NCBI RefSeq assembly: GCF_030519475.1
Contig: NZ_JAUMKD010000001.1
Location: forward strand, 1,054,001-1,118,000
Source of the DNA: Micromonospora sp. C28SCA-DRY-2
Lineage (GTDB): Bacteria; Actinomycetota; Actinomycetes; Mycobacteriales; Micromonosporaceae
DNA: 64,000 nucleotides
Reading direction: 5' to 3'
Shown: piece by piece, positions 1 to 8,398 of the stretch
Layout of the letters: the number at the start of each line of letters is the position of its first letter
Position numbering within the stretch: position 1 is the stretch's first letter
Notes under the pieces: generated by a model
What the model was told of the DNA's origin: nothing
The model's input: only the letters and a program-made list of their open reading frames with translations
The model's database searches: none
Program-made: the position numbers and the translations under genes

Positions 1-1206
1 GAACCCGGACAGGTCCAGCCCGGCCAACCGGGCCCGGAACGTCTCGGCGGTGGCGGTCCGCAGCAGGTGGCCGAGGATCTCCACCTCCCGCCCCTCCTCG
101 CCGCTCTCGAACTCCACCTTGCCGCGCAGCGTCGAGGTCACCGACACCGCGTCGCCGACCCGGGCCACCGGCGCTTCGGGGCGTACCCCCTCGGGGGTGT
201 CGGCGGCGGCCAGCAGGCCGGCGCGGCGCAGCGCGGCCGCGGCGACCGTCTCGGCGGCGGCGATGGCGAACCGGGCGGAGACCCCGGAGCGCGGGTCCAC
301 CGACGGCGACTCGCGCACCGCCCGGGCGAACCGGGCGAGCACCTCCAGCACGTGCTCCGGCACCTCGGCGACCAGGTCGGCCTCCTGCCGGATCAGGGCC
401 AGCTCCAGCTCCAGGTCGACCGGGTAGTGGGTACGCACCTCGGCGCCGAACCGGTCCTTGAGCGGGGTGATGATCCGGCCCCGGTTGGTGTAGTCCTCCG
501 GGTTGGCGCTGGCCACCAGGAACAGGTCCAGCGGCAGCCGCAGCTGGTAGCCACGGACCTGGATGTCCCGCTCCTCCAGCACGTTGAGCAACGCCACCTG
601 GATCCGCTCGGCCAGGTCGGGCAGTTCGTTGACCGCGAAGATGCCCCGGTTGGTACGCGGCACCAGGCCGAAGTGGATCGTCTCCGGGTCACCGAGGCTG
701 CGCCCCTGGGCCAACCGGATCGGGTCCACGTCGCCGATCAGGTCACCGACGCTGGTGTCCGGGGTGGCCAGCTTCTCGCCGTAACGCATCGAGCGGTGCA
801 GCCAGCCGACCGGCAGGTCGTCGCCGGCCTCGGCGACCAACGCCCGGGAGGCCGGGGTGATCGGGTGCAGCGGATGCTCGTTGAGCACCGAGCCGGCGAT
901 CACCGGGGTCCACTCGTCGAGCAGGCCCACCAGCGAGCGGATCAGCCGGGTCTTGCCCTGGCCACGCTCGCCGAGCAGCACCATGTCGTGCCCGGCGAGC
1001 AGGGCCCGCTCGACCTCGGGCAGCACTGTGTCGTCGTAGCCGACGATGCCCGGGAAGCGGTCGGCGCCGGCCCGCATCCGGGCCAGGAGGTTGTCGCGGA
1101 GTTCCTGCTTGACGCTGCGGTGGCGGTGGCCGGCGGCGCGCAGCGCGCCGAGCGTGCCGGGCAGGTCGGCCGGTGGGGCCGGGATTACCGGGTTGGGCGC
1201 AGTCAC
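1..1206 (-). CDS. Magnesium-chelatase-type AAA+ ATPase (sigma-54-interacting-like), partial
   Basis: The gene starts at a GTG (1204-1206) and reads open for 402 codons to the left edge, so the C-terminus is missing. The visible protein opens with a proline-rich leader, then GERGQGKTR (Walker A), then an AAA+ core with VGDLIGDVDPI, NELPDLAERIQVALLNVLEE (Walker B/sensor helix region) and VASANPEDYTN (sensor 1). It resembles the ChlI/BchI-like ATPases of actinobacteria often annotated as magnesium chelatase or sigma-54-interacting protein. Such proteins usually act with a VWA-domain partner to remodel a substrate; the partner would lie outside the window. No chlorophyll or cobalamin gene is nearby, so a true magnesium chelatase role is unlikely. 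This is inference from family resemblance. Downstream in transcription is beyond the edge. Confidence 0.85.
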   Translation of the reverse strand, partial: MTAPNPVIPAPPADLPGTLGALRAAGHRHRSVKQELRDNLLARMRAGADRFPGIVGYDDTVLPEVERALLAGHDMVLLGERGQGKTRLIRSLVGLLDEWTPVIAGSVLNEHPLHPITPASRALVAEAGDDLPVGWLHRSMRYGEKLATPDTSVGDLIGDVDPIRLAQGRSLGDPETIHFGLVPRTNRGIFAVNELPDLAERIQVALLNVLEERDIQVRGYQLRLPLDLFLVASANPEDYTNRGRIITPLKDRFGAEVRTHYPVDLELELALIRQEADLVAEVPEHVLEVLARFARAVRESPSVDPRSGVSARFAIAAAETVAAAALRRAGLLAAADTPEGVRPEAPVARVGDAVSVTSTLRGKVEFESGEEGREVEILGHLLRTATAETFRARLAGLDLSGF

Positions 1207-1271
1207 CCGCCCACGCTAGCTCGGGTCGGGCGGGGGTGCCCGTTCCTTGCCGGGTACCCCCGCTCCCACCC

Positions 1272-2348
1272 TCAGTCCCGGCCGCAGCGCGGGCAGCCGC
1301 CGCGGCGGCGCAGGTGGTACGCGTACGCGGCCGCGCCGAGCGCCGGCCCCCACGCCGGCCAGAGCAGCATCGGCGCGCTAGCCAGGTTGAACCCGTCACC
1401 GGTCAGCGCCCAGAAGTCCGGGTTGGCGACCAGGCCCAGGGTGGCCGCGGTGACCGCCACCGCGACCAGGGTGGCCGGCACCACCGCCAGCTTCACCGGC
1501 ACCGGGCGCCCGCCCAGCACCGGCACCCAGCCGGGGAACCGCTCGCCCCAGCGTTGCACCAGTCCGAGGGTGAGCACCGCGCCGACGGTGGCGAAGGCGC
1601 CCAGCCCGAACCCGGCCCAGACCATGCCGTTGCCCTGCATCTCGGTGAGGAACTCGCGGGAGATGCCGAGCGGGATGCCGGCGGCCCAGGCGAACCGGGT
1701 CAGCGCGTAGGCGAAGGGGATCGCGGCGGCGATGCCGGCGGCCCACCGGCCCCAGCGGGCGGCGGCGGCCGGGGTGGTCCAGTCCCGGCCGGCGCCGCCC
1801 CGGCCGCAGCCCGCGCAGGCGCCGGCGGTCCGCCGCTGCCAGGTGAGCACCGCGCCGGCCAGCAGCACCCCACCGACGACGGCGGCGAACCGGGCGGCCA
1901 GCGGCCAGGTGAAGATGTCCGCGTAATCCACCGGCGGCCAGCCGAACGGCGCCCCGAGGATCAGCATCGGCGCGTATCCGAGCATGATCAGCACCTGGGC
2001 GTCGGGCACCACCACGGCCAGCAGCGCGGCGACCGCCCAGGCGTACCCGGCGAGCAGCGTGCGCAGCGGCCGGGAGGCCCGGGCGGCGGGCCCGGTCATG
2101 GCCAGGGCGGCGACCGCCGCGCCGAGCAGCAGCGCGGCGAACAGCGGCGGCCCGACGTTCGCCGGGACCAGCCGGAGCAGGCTGGTGCCGGTGTCCGGGT
2201 CGTCCGGGCCGAACGGGTAGCCGGCCCCGGTGACGGTGGCGACCAGGGCGAGCACGCCCCAGAGGCCGAGCCAGCCGGCGGCCAGCGGGGCGAACCGGCC
2301 CGGCCAGCGGGAGGTGGTTCGGTGGCGGGAATCGGTGATCGTCGTCAT
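1272..2348 (-). CDS. Polytopic membrane protein of unknown function with C-terminal CxxC
   Basis: The 358-residue protein has about eight to ten hydrophobic segments spread over its whole length, separated by short arginine-rich loops. A mid-protein loop holds ACAGCGRG and the extreme C-terminus reads GGCPRCGRD, so two CxxC pairs may bind metal or form a disulfide at the cytoplasmic side. I do not recognise the family. It ends 66 nt before the start of the neighbouring ATPase gene and lies 77 nt downstream of the NarL-type regulator on the same strand, so it may be the output gene of that two-component system. The start ATG follows a weak purine stretch. Confidence 0.75.
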   Translation of the reverse strand: MTTITDSRHRTTSRWPGRFAPLAAGWLGLWGVLALVATVTGAGYPFGPDDPDTGTSLLRLVPANVGPPLFAALLLGAAVAALAMTGPAARASRPLRTLLAGYAWAVAALLAVVVPDAQVLIMLGYAPMLILGAPFGWPPVDYADIFTWPLAARFAAVVGGVLLAGAVLTWQRRTAGACAGCGRGGAGRDWTTPAAAARWGRWAAGIAAAIPFAYALTRFAWAAGIPLGISREFLTEMQGNGMVWAGFGLGAFATVGAVLTLGLVQRWGERFPGWVPVLGGRPVPVKLAVVPATLVAVAVTAATLGLVANPDFWALTGDGFNLASAPMLLWPAWGPALGAAAYAYHLRRRGGCPRCGRD

Positions 2349-2425
2349 GGCTCCAGCCTCGGCCGGCGGCCCCCGCGATCCCTCCCGTACGTCGGTGAAC
2401 CCGCTCCCCCGCCGGGGGGAGCCGG

Positions 2426-3100
2426 TCAGCCGGTGGGCGTGACGAACCCCGACTCGTACGCGGCGATCACCGCCTGGGTGCGGTCGCGCACCCCGAGCTT
2501 GGCCAGCACGTTGCCGACGTGGGTCTTCACCGTCTCCACCCCGACCACCAGGTGCTCGGCGATCTCCGGGTTGGACCGGCCGGTCGCCATCAGCCGGAGC
2601 ACCTCGGCCTCCCGGTCGGTGAGCCGGGCCGCCGCCAGCCGGTCCCCGCCGCGCCCCCCGTACGCCCCGACCAGCCGACGGATCGCGGCCGGGAAGAGCA
2701 GCGAGTCGCCCCGGGCGACCACCCGGACCGCCTCCACCACCTCGGCCGGCCGGGCCCGCTTGAGCAGGAAGCCGCTCGCCCCGGCGCGCAGCGCGTCGTA
2801 GACGTACTCGTCGTTCTCGAAGGTGGTCACCACCAGCACCCGGGGCGGGTCGGCGGACGCGGCGAGCAGCGACCGGGTGGCCTGGATGCCGTCGATGCCC
2901 GGCATCCGCACGTCCATCAGCACCACCCGGGGCCGGTGCCGGGCGACCAGCGGCAGCACCTCGGCGCCGTCGGTGGCCTCGGCGAGCACCCGCAGGTCGG
3001 GCTGGGCGTCCAGGATCGCCCGCAGGCCGATCCGGACCAGCTCGTCGTCGTCGACGATCAGCACCCCGGTCACCGCGTCGTCGGTGGTTCCCCCGGTCAT
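2426..3100 (-). CDS. NarL/FixJ-family response regulator
   Basis: This 224-residue protein has an N-terminal receiver domain and a C-terminal LuxR-type helix-turn-helix. Receiver landmarks are the acidic cluster IVDDDE near residue 18, the likely phospho-acceptor Asp63 in LMDVRMPG, the Thr in VVTTFEND and the Lys in FLLKRA. The HTH part contains LTDREAEVLRLMATG and VETVKTHVGNVLAKL, typical of the NarL DNA-binding helices. A longer frame continues upstream, but the ATG at 3098-3100 overlaps the stop of the sensor kinase gene as ATGA, which is the usual coupled arrangement. It is therefore the cognate regulator of that kinase. The regulated genes are unknown; the membrane protein just downstream is a candidate. 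Confidence 0.93.
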   Translation of the reverse strand: MTGGTTDDAVTGVLIVDDDELVRIGLRAILDAQPDLRVLAEATDGAEVLPLVARHRPRVVLMDVRMPGIDGIQATRSLLAASADPPRVLVVTTFENDEYVYDALRAGASGFLLKRARPAEVVEAVRVVARGDSLLFPAAIRRLVGAYGGRGGDRLAAARLTDREAEVLRLMATGRSNPEIAEHLVVGVETVKTHVGNVLAKLGVRDRTQAVIAAYESGFVTPTG

Positions 3101-4341
3101 CGCGTTCCCTCCAGCGGCAGTCGCACCCGGATCCGCCAGCGGTCCCCGTCCGGCCCGGCGGTCAGCCGGCCGCCGAGCAGCAGCACCCGCTCCCGCATCC
3201 CGTCCAGGCCGCGCCCGCCGCGCCGCGGGTCGGCCGGCACCACACCGGCCAGCTCGTTCACCAGCTCCAGCTCCAACGCCTCGGGGCCGACGTCGAGCCG
3301 GAGCGTCACCGGCCCCCGACCGTACCGGGCGGCGTTGGTGAGCCCCTCCTGCACGATCCGGTAACCCTCCCGGGACACCACCGCCGGCAGCTCGGCCGGA
3401 TCCCCGGCGCACCGCACGGCGACCGCCAGCCCGGCCGCCCGGGTGTCCGCCACCAGCCGGTCCAGGTCGGCGAGCGTCCGCTGCGGCGCCGGCCCGGCCC
3501 GGCCGGCCTCGCTGTCCCGGAGCAGGCCGAGCACGTGGTCCAGGTCCTCCGTCGCGGCCCGGGCGGTCTCCTCGATCGCGGTGAGCGCCCGCCGGACGAA
3601 CTCCGGATCCCGGTCCAGCACCTCGCGGGCCGCGCCGGCCTGGAGGGTGGCCACGGTCAGCGCGTGGCCGACCGAGTCGTGCAGTTCCCGGGCCAGCCGG
3701 TTGCGTTCGGCGAGCCGGGTGGCCCGGGCCTCCAGGGCGGCGATCCGTTCCGCCGGGGCGGGGCCGAGCAGCACCGGCGCCATCGACGCGGCCAGCGCCC
3801 CCAGCCCGGCGACCGCGTAGCCGAGCGCCACCAGCATCACCACCCCGGCCAGGGTCAGCCAGCCGGTGTCCCGCCCGTCCAGCGGCCCGTACCGCTCCCG
3901 GCTGAGCTGCTCGGCGCCCAGCCCGAACTGCTGGGCGATGAACGCCAGCGCCATCGGCAGCGCGCTGATCAGCGCGAACATCACCAGTCCGCCGATGGTC
4001 AGGTGGGTGGCGATCCAGAGCGCGGAGCGCAGCCGGGTCTCCCGGTCGGCCCGGTGCCCGGGGGTCGGGTCCGGCAACGCGACGCCGAGCAGCGCCCGGG
4101 CCGCGGCGATCTCCAGCGCCCGGCTGCCGTCGAGGAAGACCGGCACCACGGCGATCGCCGCCGCCACCACCAGCAACCCGAGCGCCAGCGGCCGGGGCAC
4201 CTCGGCCTGGCCGAGCAGTTGCGCGAAGACGACGGCGAGGAGCACGTACGGCAGCACGAGCACCCCGCCCAGCAGGAGGAACACGCCGCGTCGCCAGGTG
4301 CTGCCGGCGACCAGCGGGGCCAGGGCCGCCCGGGGGGTCAT
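3097..4341 (-). CDS. Two-component sensor histidine kinase (HisKA_3 type)
   Basis: The 414-residue kinase starts with five or six hydrophobic segments in its first 200 residues and no large extracellular loop, so it probably senses a membrane or intramembrane signal. The dimerisation and phosphoacceptor motif is ELHDSVGHALTVATLQ near residue 220. The HATPase part follows, with NAARYGRGPVTLRLDV and GRGLDGMRERVLLLGGRL forming the ATP lid region. This is the layout of the NarX/DesK/LiaS group that pairs with NarL-type regulators, and the response regulator gene overlaps its stop codon by four bases. The signal is not identifiable from sequence. It lies downstream of a hemerythrin gene on the same strand, with 56 nt between them. 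Confidence 0.93.
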   Translation of the reverse strand: MTPRAALAPLVAGSTWRRGVFLLLGGVLVLPYVLLAVVFAQLLGQAEVPRPLALGLLVVAAAIAVVPVFLDGSRALEIAAARALLGVALPDPTPGHRADRETRLRSALWIATHLTIGGLVMFALISALPMALAFIAQQFGLGAEQLSRERYGPLDGRDTGWLTLAGVVMLVALGYAVAGLGALAASMAPVLLGPAPAERIAALEARATRLAERNRLARELHDSVGHALTVATLQAGAAREVLDRDPEFVRRALTAIEETARAATEDLDHVLGLLRDSEAGRAGPAPQRTLADLDRLVADTRAAGLAVAVRCAGDPAELPAVVSREGYRIVQEGLTNAARYGRGPVTLRLDVGPEALELELVNELAGVVPADPRRGGRGLDGMRERVLLLGGRLTAGPDGDRWRIRVRLPLEGTR

Positions 4342-4397
4342 CCGCCCATTCTGCCGGCGTCAACCGGCCGGGCGACTCCCCCGTGCCGGGGAGATCG

Positions 4398-4895
4398 TCA
4401 GCGGTGTTCCCGCACGTAGCGCTCCGGGTCCTTGTCCCGGAACGGCAAGTCGCGGCCGTTCTTGTGCTCGCCGTAGAAGGTCAGCCAGCGCCGGCCCAGC
4501 TCCGCGCGCAGTTCGGTGCCGGCGTGCCGGCGGAAGTCCGGCAGCGCCTCGTCCTCCTCCTCGGCGAGGTGTTCGCTGTTCTCCCGCCGGGCCTGCCAGA
4601 CCGCCGCCCACCACTGCTGCGAGCCGACCGGGTGCAGCTTCGACTCGGCGATCGCGTCGCGGATCTTGTTGTGGTCGCCGACCGCGTCCACCGTCTCGGC
4701 CTCGCCGTCGTCGCCGTGCCGGACCAGGTGGGGATAGAGGATCGCCTCCTCGGCCTCGGCGTGGATGTCCAGATGCAGCGCGAGCGCCTCCCAGATCGCC
4801 AGCAGCTCCTGCTCGTCGCGGGCGTCGTCGAGGCGGGCGAAGCCGCGCCGGAACGCGGCGTGGTCGTCGAGGATCAGCGCGGTGATGTCGTCCAT
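4398..4895 (-). CDS. Hemerythrin HHE-domain protein
   Basis: The 165-residue protein is a four-helix hemerythrin-type domain. The metal ligands expected for a di-iron site are visible: DDHAAFRRGF near residue 10, HLDIHAEAEEAILYPHL in the middle, DHNKIRDAI, and SEHLAEEEDEALPDF near residue 115. Such cytoplasmic HHE proteins bind oxygen or nitric oxide or protect against oxidative stress; which one applies here cannot be told from sequence. The ATG at 4893-4895 is preceded by GGGGGAAT, a good ribosome-binding site. It is divergent from the aldo/keto reductase gene and may head a transcript running into the two-component pair. A second, more divergent hemerythrin-like gene lies at 16379-16843. 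Confidence 0.9.
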   Translation of the reverse strand: MDDITALILDDHAAFRRGFARLDDARDEQELLAIWEALALHLDIHAEAEEAILYPHLVRHGDDGEAETVDAVGDHNKIRDAIAESKLHPVGSQQWWAAVWQARRENSEHLAEEEDEALPDFRRHAGTELRAELGRRWLTFYGEHKNGRDLPFRDKDPERYVREHR

Positions 4896-5029
4896 CTGGT
4901 CATTCCCCCGTTCGGATGTCGGCGACGGCCTCGGCGTCGAGGGCCCGGCCCGTGCTGGTCAACTCCCCGGCTCCCGGCCGGGTGACGCGCTCCGCGCCGC
5001 GCCGGCCGGGCGCGTCGCACCCGGGCGAC

Positions 5030-5035
5030 TAGGCT
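5030..5035 (+). promoter_or_regulatory. Candidate -10 box (TAGGCT) of the aldo/keto reductase gene
   Basis: TAGGCT fits the actinobacterial TANNNT -10 pattern. Seven to eight bases downstream lies the GTG at 5043, so transcription could begin at the start codon and give a leaderless mRNA. No convincing -35 is present at the right spacing. This is a pattern match only. Confidence 0.35.
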
Positions 5036-5036
5036 C

Positions 5037-6032
5037 ATGATCGTGACCTACCTCGCCGCGGACGACCGCTACGACACCATGACCTACCGGCGCAGCGGGC
5101 GCAGCGGCCTGCGGTTGCCCGCCATCTCCCTCGGCCTGTGGCACAACTTCGGGCCCGACCGGCCCTTGGAGCGGCAGCGGGACATCGTCCGGCGCGCCTT
5201 CGACCTCGGGATCACCCACTTCGACCTGGCCAACAACTACGGCCCGCCGCCCGGCGCGGCCGAGGAGAACTTCGGCCGGCTGCTCGCCACCGACCTGGCG
5301 CCCTACCGGGACGAGCTGGTCATCTCCAGCAAGGCCGGCTATCTGATGTGGCCCGGCCCGTACGGCGAGTGGGGCTCCCGCAAGTACCTGATCTCCTCGC
5401 TCGACCAGTCGCTGCGCCGGATGGGCCTGGACTACGTCGACGTCTTCTACTCGCACCGCTTCGACCCGGACACCCCGCTGGAGGAGACGATGGGCGCGCT
5501 CGACGCCATCGTCCGCTCCGGCAGGGCTCTCTACGTCGGCGTCTCGAACTACACCTCGGAGCAGACCGAGCGGGCCGCCGCCATCCTGCGCGACCTGGGC
5601 ACGCCGCTGCTGATCAACCAGCCGGCCTACTCGATGCTCAACCGGTGGACCGAGTCCGACGGCCTGCTGGACACCCTGGAGCGGGTGGGCGCGGGCTGCA
5701 TCGCGTACAGCCCGCTGGCGCAGGGCCTGCTCACCGACCGCTACCTCGGCGGGATCCCGGCGGACTCCCGGGTACGCACCAGCGTCTTCCTCAACGAGAG
5801 CGACCTGGACGAGCAGCGGATGGCGACCATCCGGGCGCTCGCCGCGGTCGCCGAGCGGCGCGGCCAGTCGCTGGCCCAGCTCGCGCTCGCCTGGGCGCTG
5901 CGCGACCCGCGGATGACCAGCCTGATCATCGGAGCGAGCAGCGTGCCGCAGCTGGAGGCGAACGTCGCCGCGCTGGGCAACCTCGACTTCACCGCCGAGG
6001 AGCTGGCCGAGATCGACCGGCACCTCGGCTGA
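5037..6032 (+). CDS. mgrA: Aldo/keto reductase, YghZ/MgrA-like (L-glyceraldehyde 3-phosphate reductase type)
   Basis: This TIM-barrel NADPH-dependent reductase shows the AKR hallmarks: FDLANNYGPP with the catalytic Asp/Tyr, SSKAGYLMWPGPYG with the catalytic Lys, FYSHRFDPDTPLEETM with the active-site His, and IIGASSVPQLEANVAAL for cofactor binding. The MWPGPYGEWGSRKYL insert is characteristic of the AKR14/YghZ group, which detoxifies small aldehydes such as methylglyoxal and reduces L-glyceraldehyde 3-phosphate. The longest frame starts at ATG 5037. A GTG at 5043, fitting a leaderless transcript, and an ATG at 5079 just before YRRSGRSGLRL are alternatives; the last fits the usual family N-terminus. 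The stop lies 3 nt from the stop of the convergent LPMO gene. Confidence 0.92.
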   Translation: MIVTYLAADDRYDTMTYRRSGRSGLRLPAISLGLWHNFGPDRPLERQRDIVRRAFDLGITHFDLANNYGPPPGAAEENFGRLLATDLAPYRDELVISSKAGYLMWPGPYGEWGSRKYLISSLDQSLRRMGLDYVDVFYSHRFDPDTPLEETMGALDAIVRSGRALYVGVSNYTSEQTERAAAILRDLGTPLLINQPAYSMLNRWTESDGLLDTLERVGAGCIAYSPLAQGLLTDRYLGGIPADSRVRTSVFLNESDLDEQRMATIRALAAVAERRGQSLAQLALAWALRDPRMTSLIIGASSVPQLEANVAALGNLDFTAEELAEIDRHLG

Positions 6033-6035
6033 GCG

Positions 6036-6974
6036 TCACCAGGTGCGGGGCCGGTCGGCCCGGTGGCTGCGTACCGCGCAGGGCCGGCCGACCGGGGCCC
6101 GGTCGGCGCGGCGCCACCGCGTCCCGGCCATGCTGAGCAGCAGCACCGCGAGCGCCACGGCGGCGCCGGCCAGCAGCGGCCGGCCGCCGCCGTGGCCGTC
6201 CCGCACCGAGGCCACCGCCACGCCGGTCCCGGTCGCCGCCGGCTCCGCCCCGGCCGGTGCCGCCACGGCGGTACGCGGCGCGGCCGGGCTGGCGGGGCCC
6301 GGGGCGGCTCCGCCGGGGTCCGGGGCGGCTCCGCCGAATCCGGCGGTGCCGGCCGGCGGGCGGAACTCGACGTCGGAGCAGGAGTAGTAGGTGTCCGGCG
6401 TGTCGGAGTTCTGCCAGATCGTGTAGATCAGCTGGCGACCGGTCCGGTCCGCCGGCAGCCGCCCCCGCAGCTGGTACGCCCCGTCGCGCACCGGCGGGTC
6501 GGTCACCCGCAGGAACGGCACCCTCTCCAGGTCGTCCCAGGTCAGCGGGGTGGTGGGGGCGTAGTCGGGGCGGGTCAGGTAGAGCCGGAAGGTGCCCCGG
6601 TGGGGGATGGTGGTCCGGTAGCGGAAGGTGACCGTGGCGCCCGCGGTCAGCTCGGTCGCCGGCCAGTCGGCACGCGCCAGGTCCAGCCCCCGGTACGCGG
6701 AGAGCCCGCCGCTGCACAACTCCCCGTCGGCGATCCGCTCCCGGTCCCGCCCGTTCACCGCGGCCACCCGGACGTTGTCCCACTCGCGCACGGCGGCGCC
6801 CGCCTCGACCGCCGCCCGGCAGGGCGCGGTGGCCGCGTACCGGCTCCCGGGGGCGCAGGCCGCCGCACGGCTGAGCGGGTCGGTCGGCGCGCCGTGCCCG
6901 GCGGCGGGTGCGGCGGTGACCGGCACGGTCGCGACAGCGACCAGCACGGCGACGGCGGCGCGACGTACGGTCAT
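6036..6974 (-). CDS. AA10-family lytic polysaccharide monooxygenase with C-terminal membrane anchor
   Basis: The 312-residue protein has a Sec signal peptide whose cleavage after APAAG exposes an N-terminal His ([14 protein letters not shown]). That is the first ligand of the copper histidine brace of LPMOs. The catalytic domain then shows the AA10 features [30 protein letters not shown] and [20 protein letters not shown], about 190 residues in all. LPMOs oxidatively cleave chitin or cellulose. Instead of a carbohydrate-binding module there is a Pro/Ala-rich linker and one C-terminal transmembrane helix ([18 protein letters not shown]) followed by arginines, so the enzyme is probably held at the cell surface. 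The frame is open further upstream; the ATG at 6972-6974 is chosen because the signal peptide begins there. Confidence 0.9.
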   Translation of the reverse strand: MTVRRAAVAVLVAVATVPVTAAPAAGHGAPTDPLSRAAACAPGSRYAATAPCRAAVEAGAAVREWDNVRVAAVNGRDRERIADGELCSGGLSAYRGLDLARADWPATELTAGATVTFRYRTTIPHRGTFRLYLTRPDYAPTTPLTWDDLERVPFLRVTDPPVRDGAYQLRGRLPADRTGRQLIYTIWQNSDTPDTYYSCSDVEFRPPAGTAGFGGAAPDPGGAAPGPASPAAPRTAVAAPAGAEPAATGTGVAVASVRDGHGGGRPLLAGAAVALAVLLLSMAGTRWRRADRAPVGRPCAVRSHRADRPRTW

Positions 6975-7140
6975 GGCTTCGACCTCCCGCGCACTGGTAC
7001 GAGCGCCGGACGGCAAAGGTTCGACGGCCCGCCCTCCCGCCCCGCCGGTTGGGTCGTCGGCGCGGGCCGGCCGGGAATCCCGGTGCCGGCCGGGGCGTTC
7101 CCACCACCGGAACCCCCGACGACACCGAGAAGAGGCAGAC

Positions 7141-7263
7141 ATGAAGGTACGCAGCTCGCTGCGGGCGCTGAAGCAGAAGCCGGGTTCGGTGGTGGTCCGC
7201 CGCCGTGGCCGGGTGGTCGTCGTGAACCGCGCCAACCCGCAGTGGAAGAGCCGCCAGGGCTGA
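7141..7263 (+). CDS. rpmJ: 50S ribosomal protein bL36, zinc-free type
   Basis: The 40-residue protein ([16 protein letters not shown]..., ending NPQWKSRQG) matches the alternative YkgO-type bL36. It lacks the CxxC...CxxxxH zinc ribbon of the main L36. In actinobacteria such C-minus paralogs are often induced by zinc starvation and replace the zinc-binding copy in the ribosome. The ATG is preceded by AGAAGAGG at a normal distance. No clear Zur-box palindrome is visible upstream, and no other C-minus ribosomal protein gene is adjacent, so zinc regulation is an inference from the family. It stands alone between the divergent LPMO gene and the sigma factor gene. Confidence 0.9.
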   Translation: MKVRSSLRALKQKPGSVVVRRRGRVVVVNRANPQWKSRQG

Positions 7264-7375
7264 ACCACCGACCGGGCGCCGGCGCCGGCGCCCGGTTGCC
7301 CGTCCGACGAACCCCCCTCGGGTTTCGAGGCGCGCGGGCGGGCGGCCCGGGCGGCGCGTGGTTGACTATGGAGCC

Positions 7376-8317
7376 ATGCCGCTCAGTCCTCACGAGGTCG
7401 CCCAGTTCGAGGACTCCAGGGCCCGTCTGGAGGCGATCGCCTATCGCCTGCTGGGCTCGGCGAGCGACGCCGAGGACGCCGTCCAGGACACGTTCCTGCG
7501 CTGGCAGGCCGCCGACCGGGAGCGCGTCGAGACGCCCGAGGCGTGGCTGACGAAGGTGCTCACCAACCTGTGCCTCAACCAGCTCACCTCGGCCCGGGCC
7601 CGGCGGGAGACCTACGTGGGCACTTGGCTACCCGAGCCGGTGCTCGCCGGGGACCGGATGCTCGGCCCGGTCGACACCGCGGAGCAGCGCGAGTCGGTCT
7701 CGATGGCGGTGCTCACCCTCCTGGAGCGGCTCTCGCCCAACGAGCGTGCGGTGTACGTGCTGCGCGAGGCCTTCGGCTACCCGCACGGCGAGATCGCCGG
7801 GATCCTCGACCTCACCGAGTCGAACTGCCAGCAGATCTACCGGCGCGCCAAGCAGCACGTCGCGGCGAACCGGGCCCGCGCGGAGATCGACGTGGCCGCC
7901 GCGCGCGGGGTCGTCGAGGAGTTCCTCGCCGCGGCCGCCAGCGGCGAGATTGAGCGGCTGGTCGAGCTGCTGACCGACGACGCGGTGAGCGTGGGCGACG
8001 GCGGGGGCAAGGTCCCGGCCGGCACCGCGCCGGTCGTCGGCGCGCTGGCCGTGGCGAGATTCCTGCGCGGCCTGTTGAAGCCCACCGACGCCAAGCGGGC
8101 CATGGTGGGCGGCAACCCCGCCCTCTACGTCGAGGTCGTCAACGGTGTGCCCGCGGTGGTGGCCGTGGTCGACGGCCGGGTCGCCGCGATCATGTCGCCG
8201 GAGGTGACCGCCGCGGGCATCGTCGCCATCCGCAACCAGGTCAACCCCGACAAGCTGGAACGCGCCACGCGGCAGTGGTCCGCGTCCGAGCACGGGGAGC
8301 CCGTCGTCGGCTGGTGA
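7376..8317 (+). CDS. sigJ: ECF41/SigJ-family RNA polymerase sigma factor with SnoaL-like C-terminal domain
   Basis: The protein carries sigma region 2 (YRLLGSASDAEDAVQDTFLRW) and region 4 (LSPNERAVYVLREAFGYPH, then SNCQQIYRRAKQHV). A C-terminal SnoaL/NTF2-like domain of about 110 residues follows. That extension contains DGGGK and NPDKL, the signature motifs of ECF41 sigma factors, which lack a separate anti-sigma factor and are controlled by their own C-terminal domain. ECF41 genes are typically next to an oxidoreductase, carboxymuconolactone decarboxylase or epimerase gene that they regulate. The FAD oxidoreductase 81 nt downstream fits that rule. The ATG at 7376 has GGAG very close upstream; an in-frame GTG at 7358 is the alternative start. 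Confidence 0.92.
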   Translation: MPLSPHEVAQFEDSRARLEAIAYRLLGSASDAEDAVQDTFLRWQAADRERVETPEAWLTKVLTNLCLNQLTSARARRETYVGTWLPEPVLAGDRMLGPVDTAEQRESVSMAVLTLLERLSPNERAVYVLREAFGYPHGEIAGILDLTESNCQQIYRRAKQHVAANRARAEIDVAAARGVVEEFLAAAASGEIERLVELLTDDAVSVGDGGGKVPAGTAPVVGALAVARFLRGLLKPTDAKRAMVGGNPALYVEVVNGVPAVVAVVDGRVAAIMSPEVTAAGIVAIRNQVNPDKLERATRQWSASEHGEPVVGW

Positions 8318-8398
8318 CCCAGGTCATAGCCCGCTCCTGTCAGGAATCGCGTCGCTGCCCGGTTCAGGTAGCGAACCTCCCGAGACAGGAGTAGGACC

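Noticed and set aside
7000..7140. Zur-box search upstream of the zinc-free bL36 gene
   Set aside because: No AT-rich palindrome of the expected type is visible, so no regulatory site was annotated.
8338..8353. TGTCA...CGTC as an ECF41 promoter upstream of the FAD oxidoreductase
   Set aside because: The two boxes are only a few bases apart instead of about 16, so the match is not credible.
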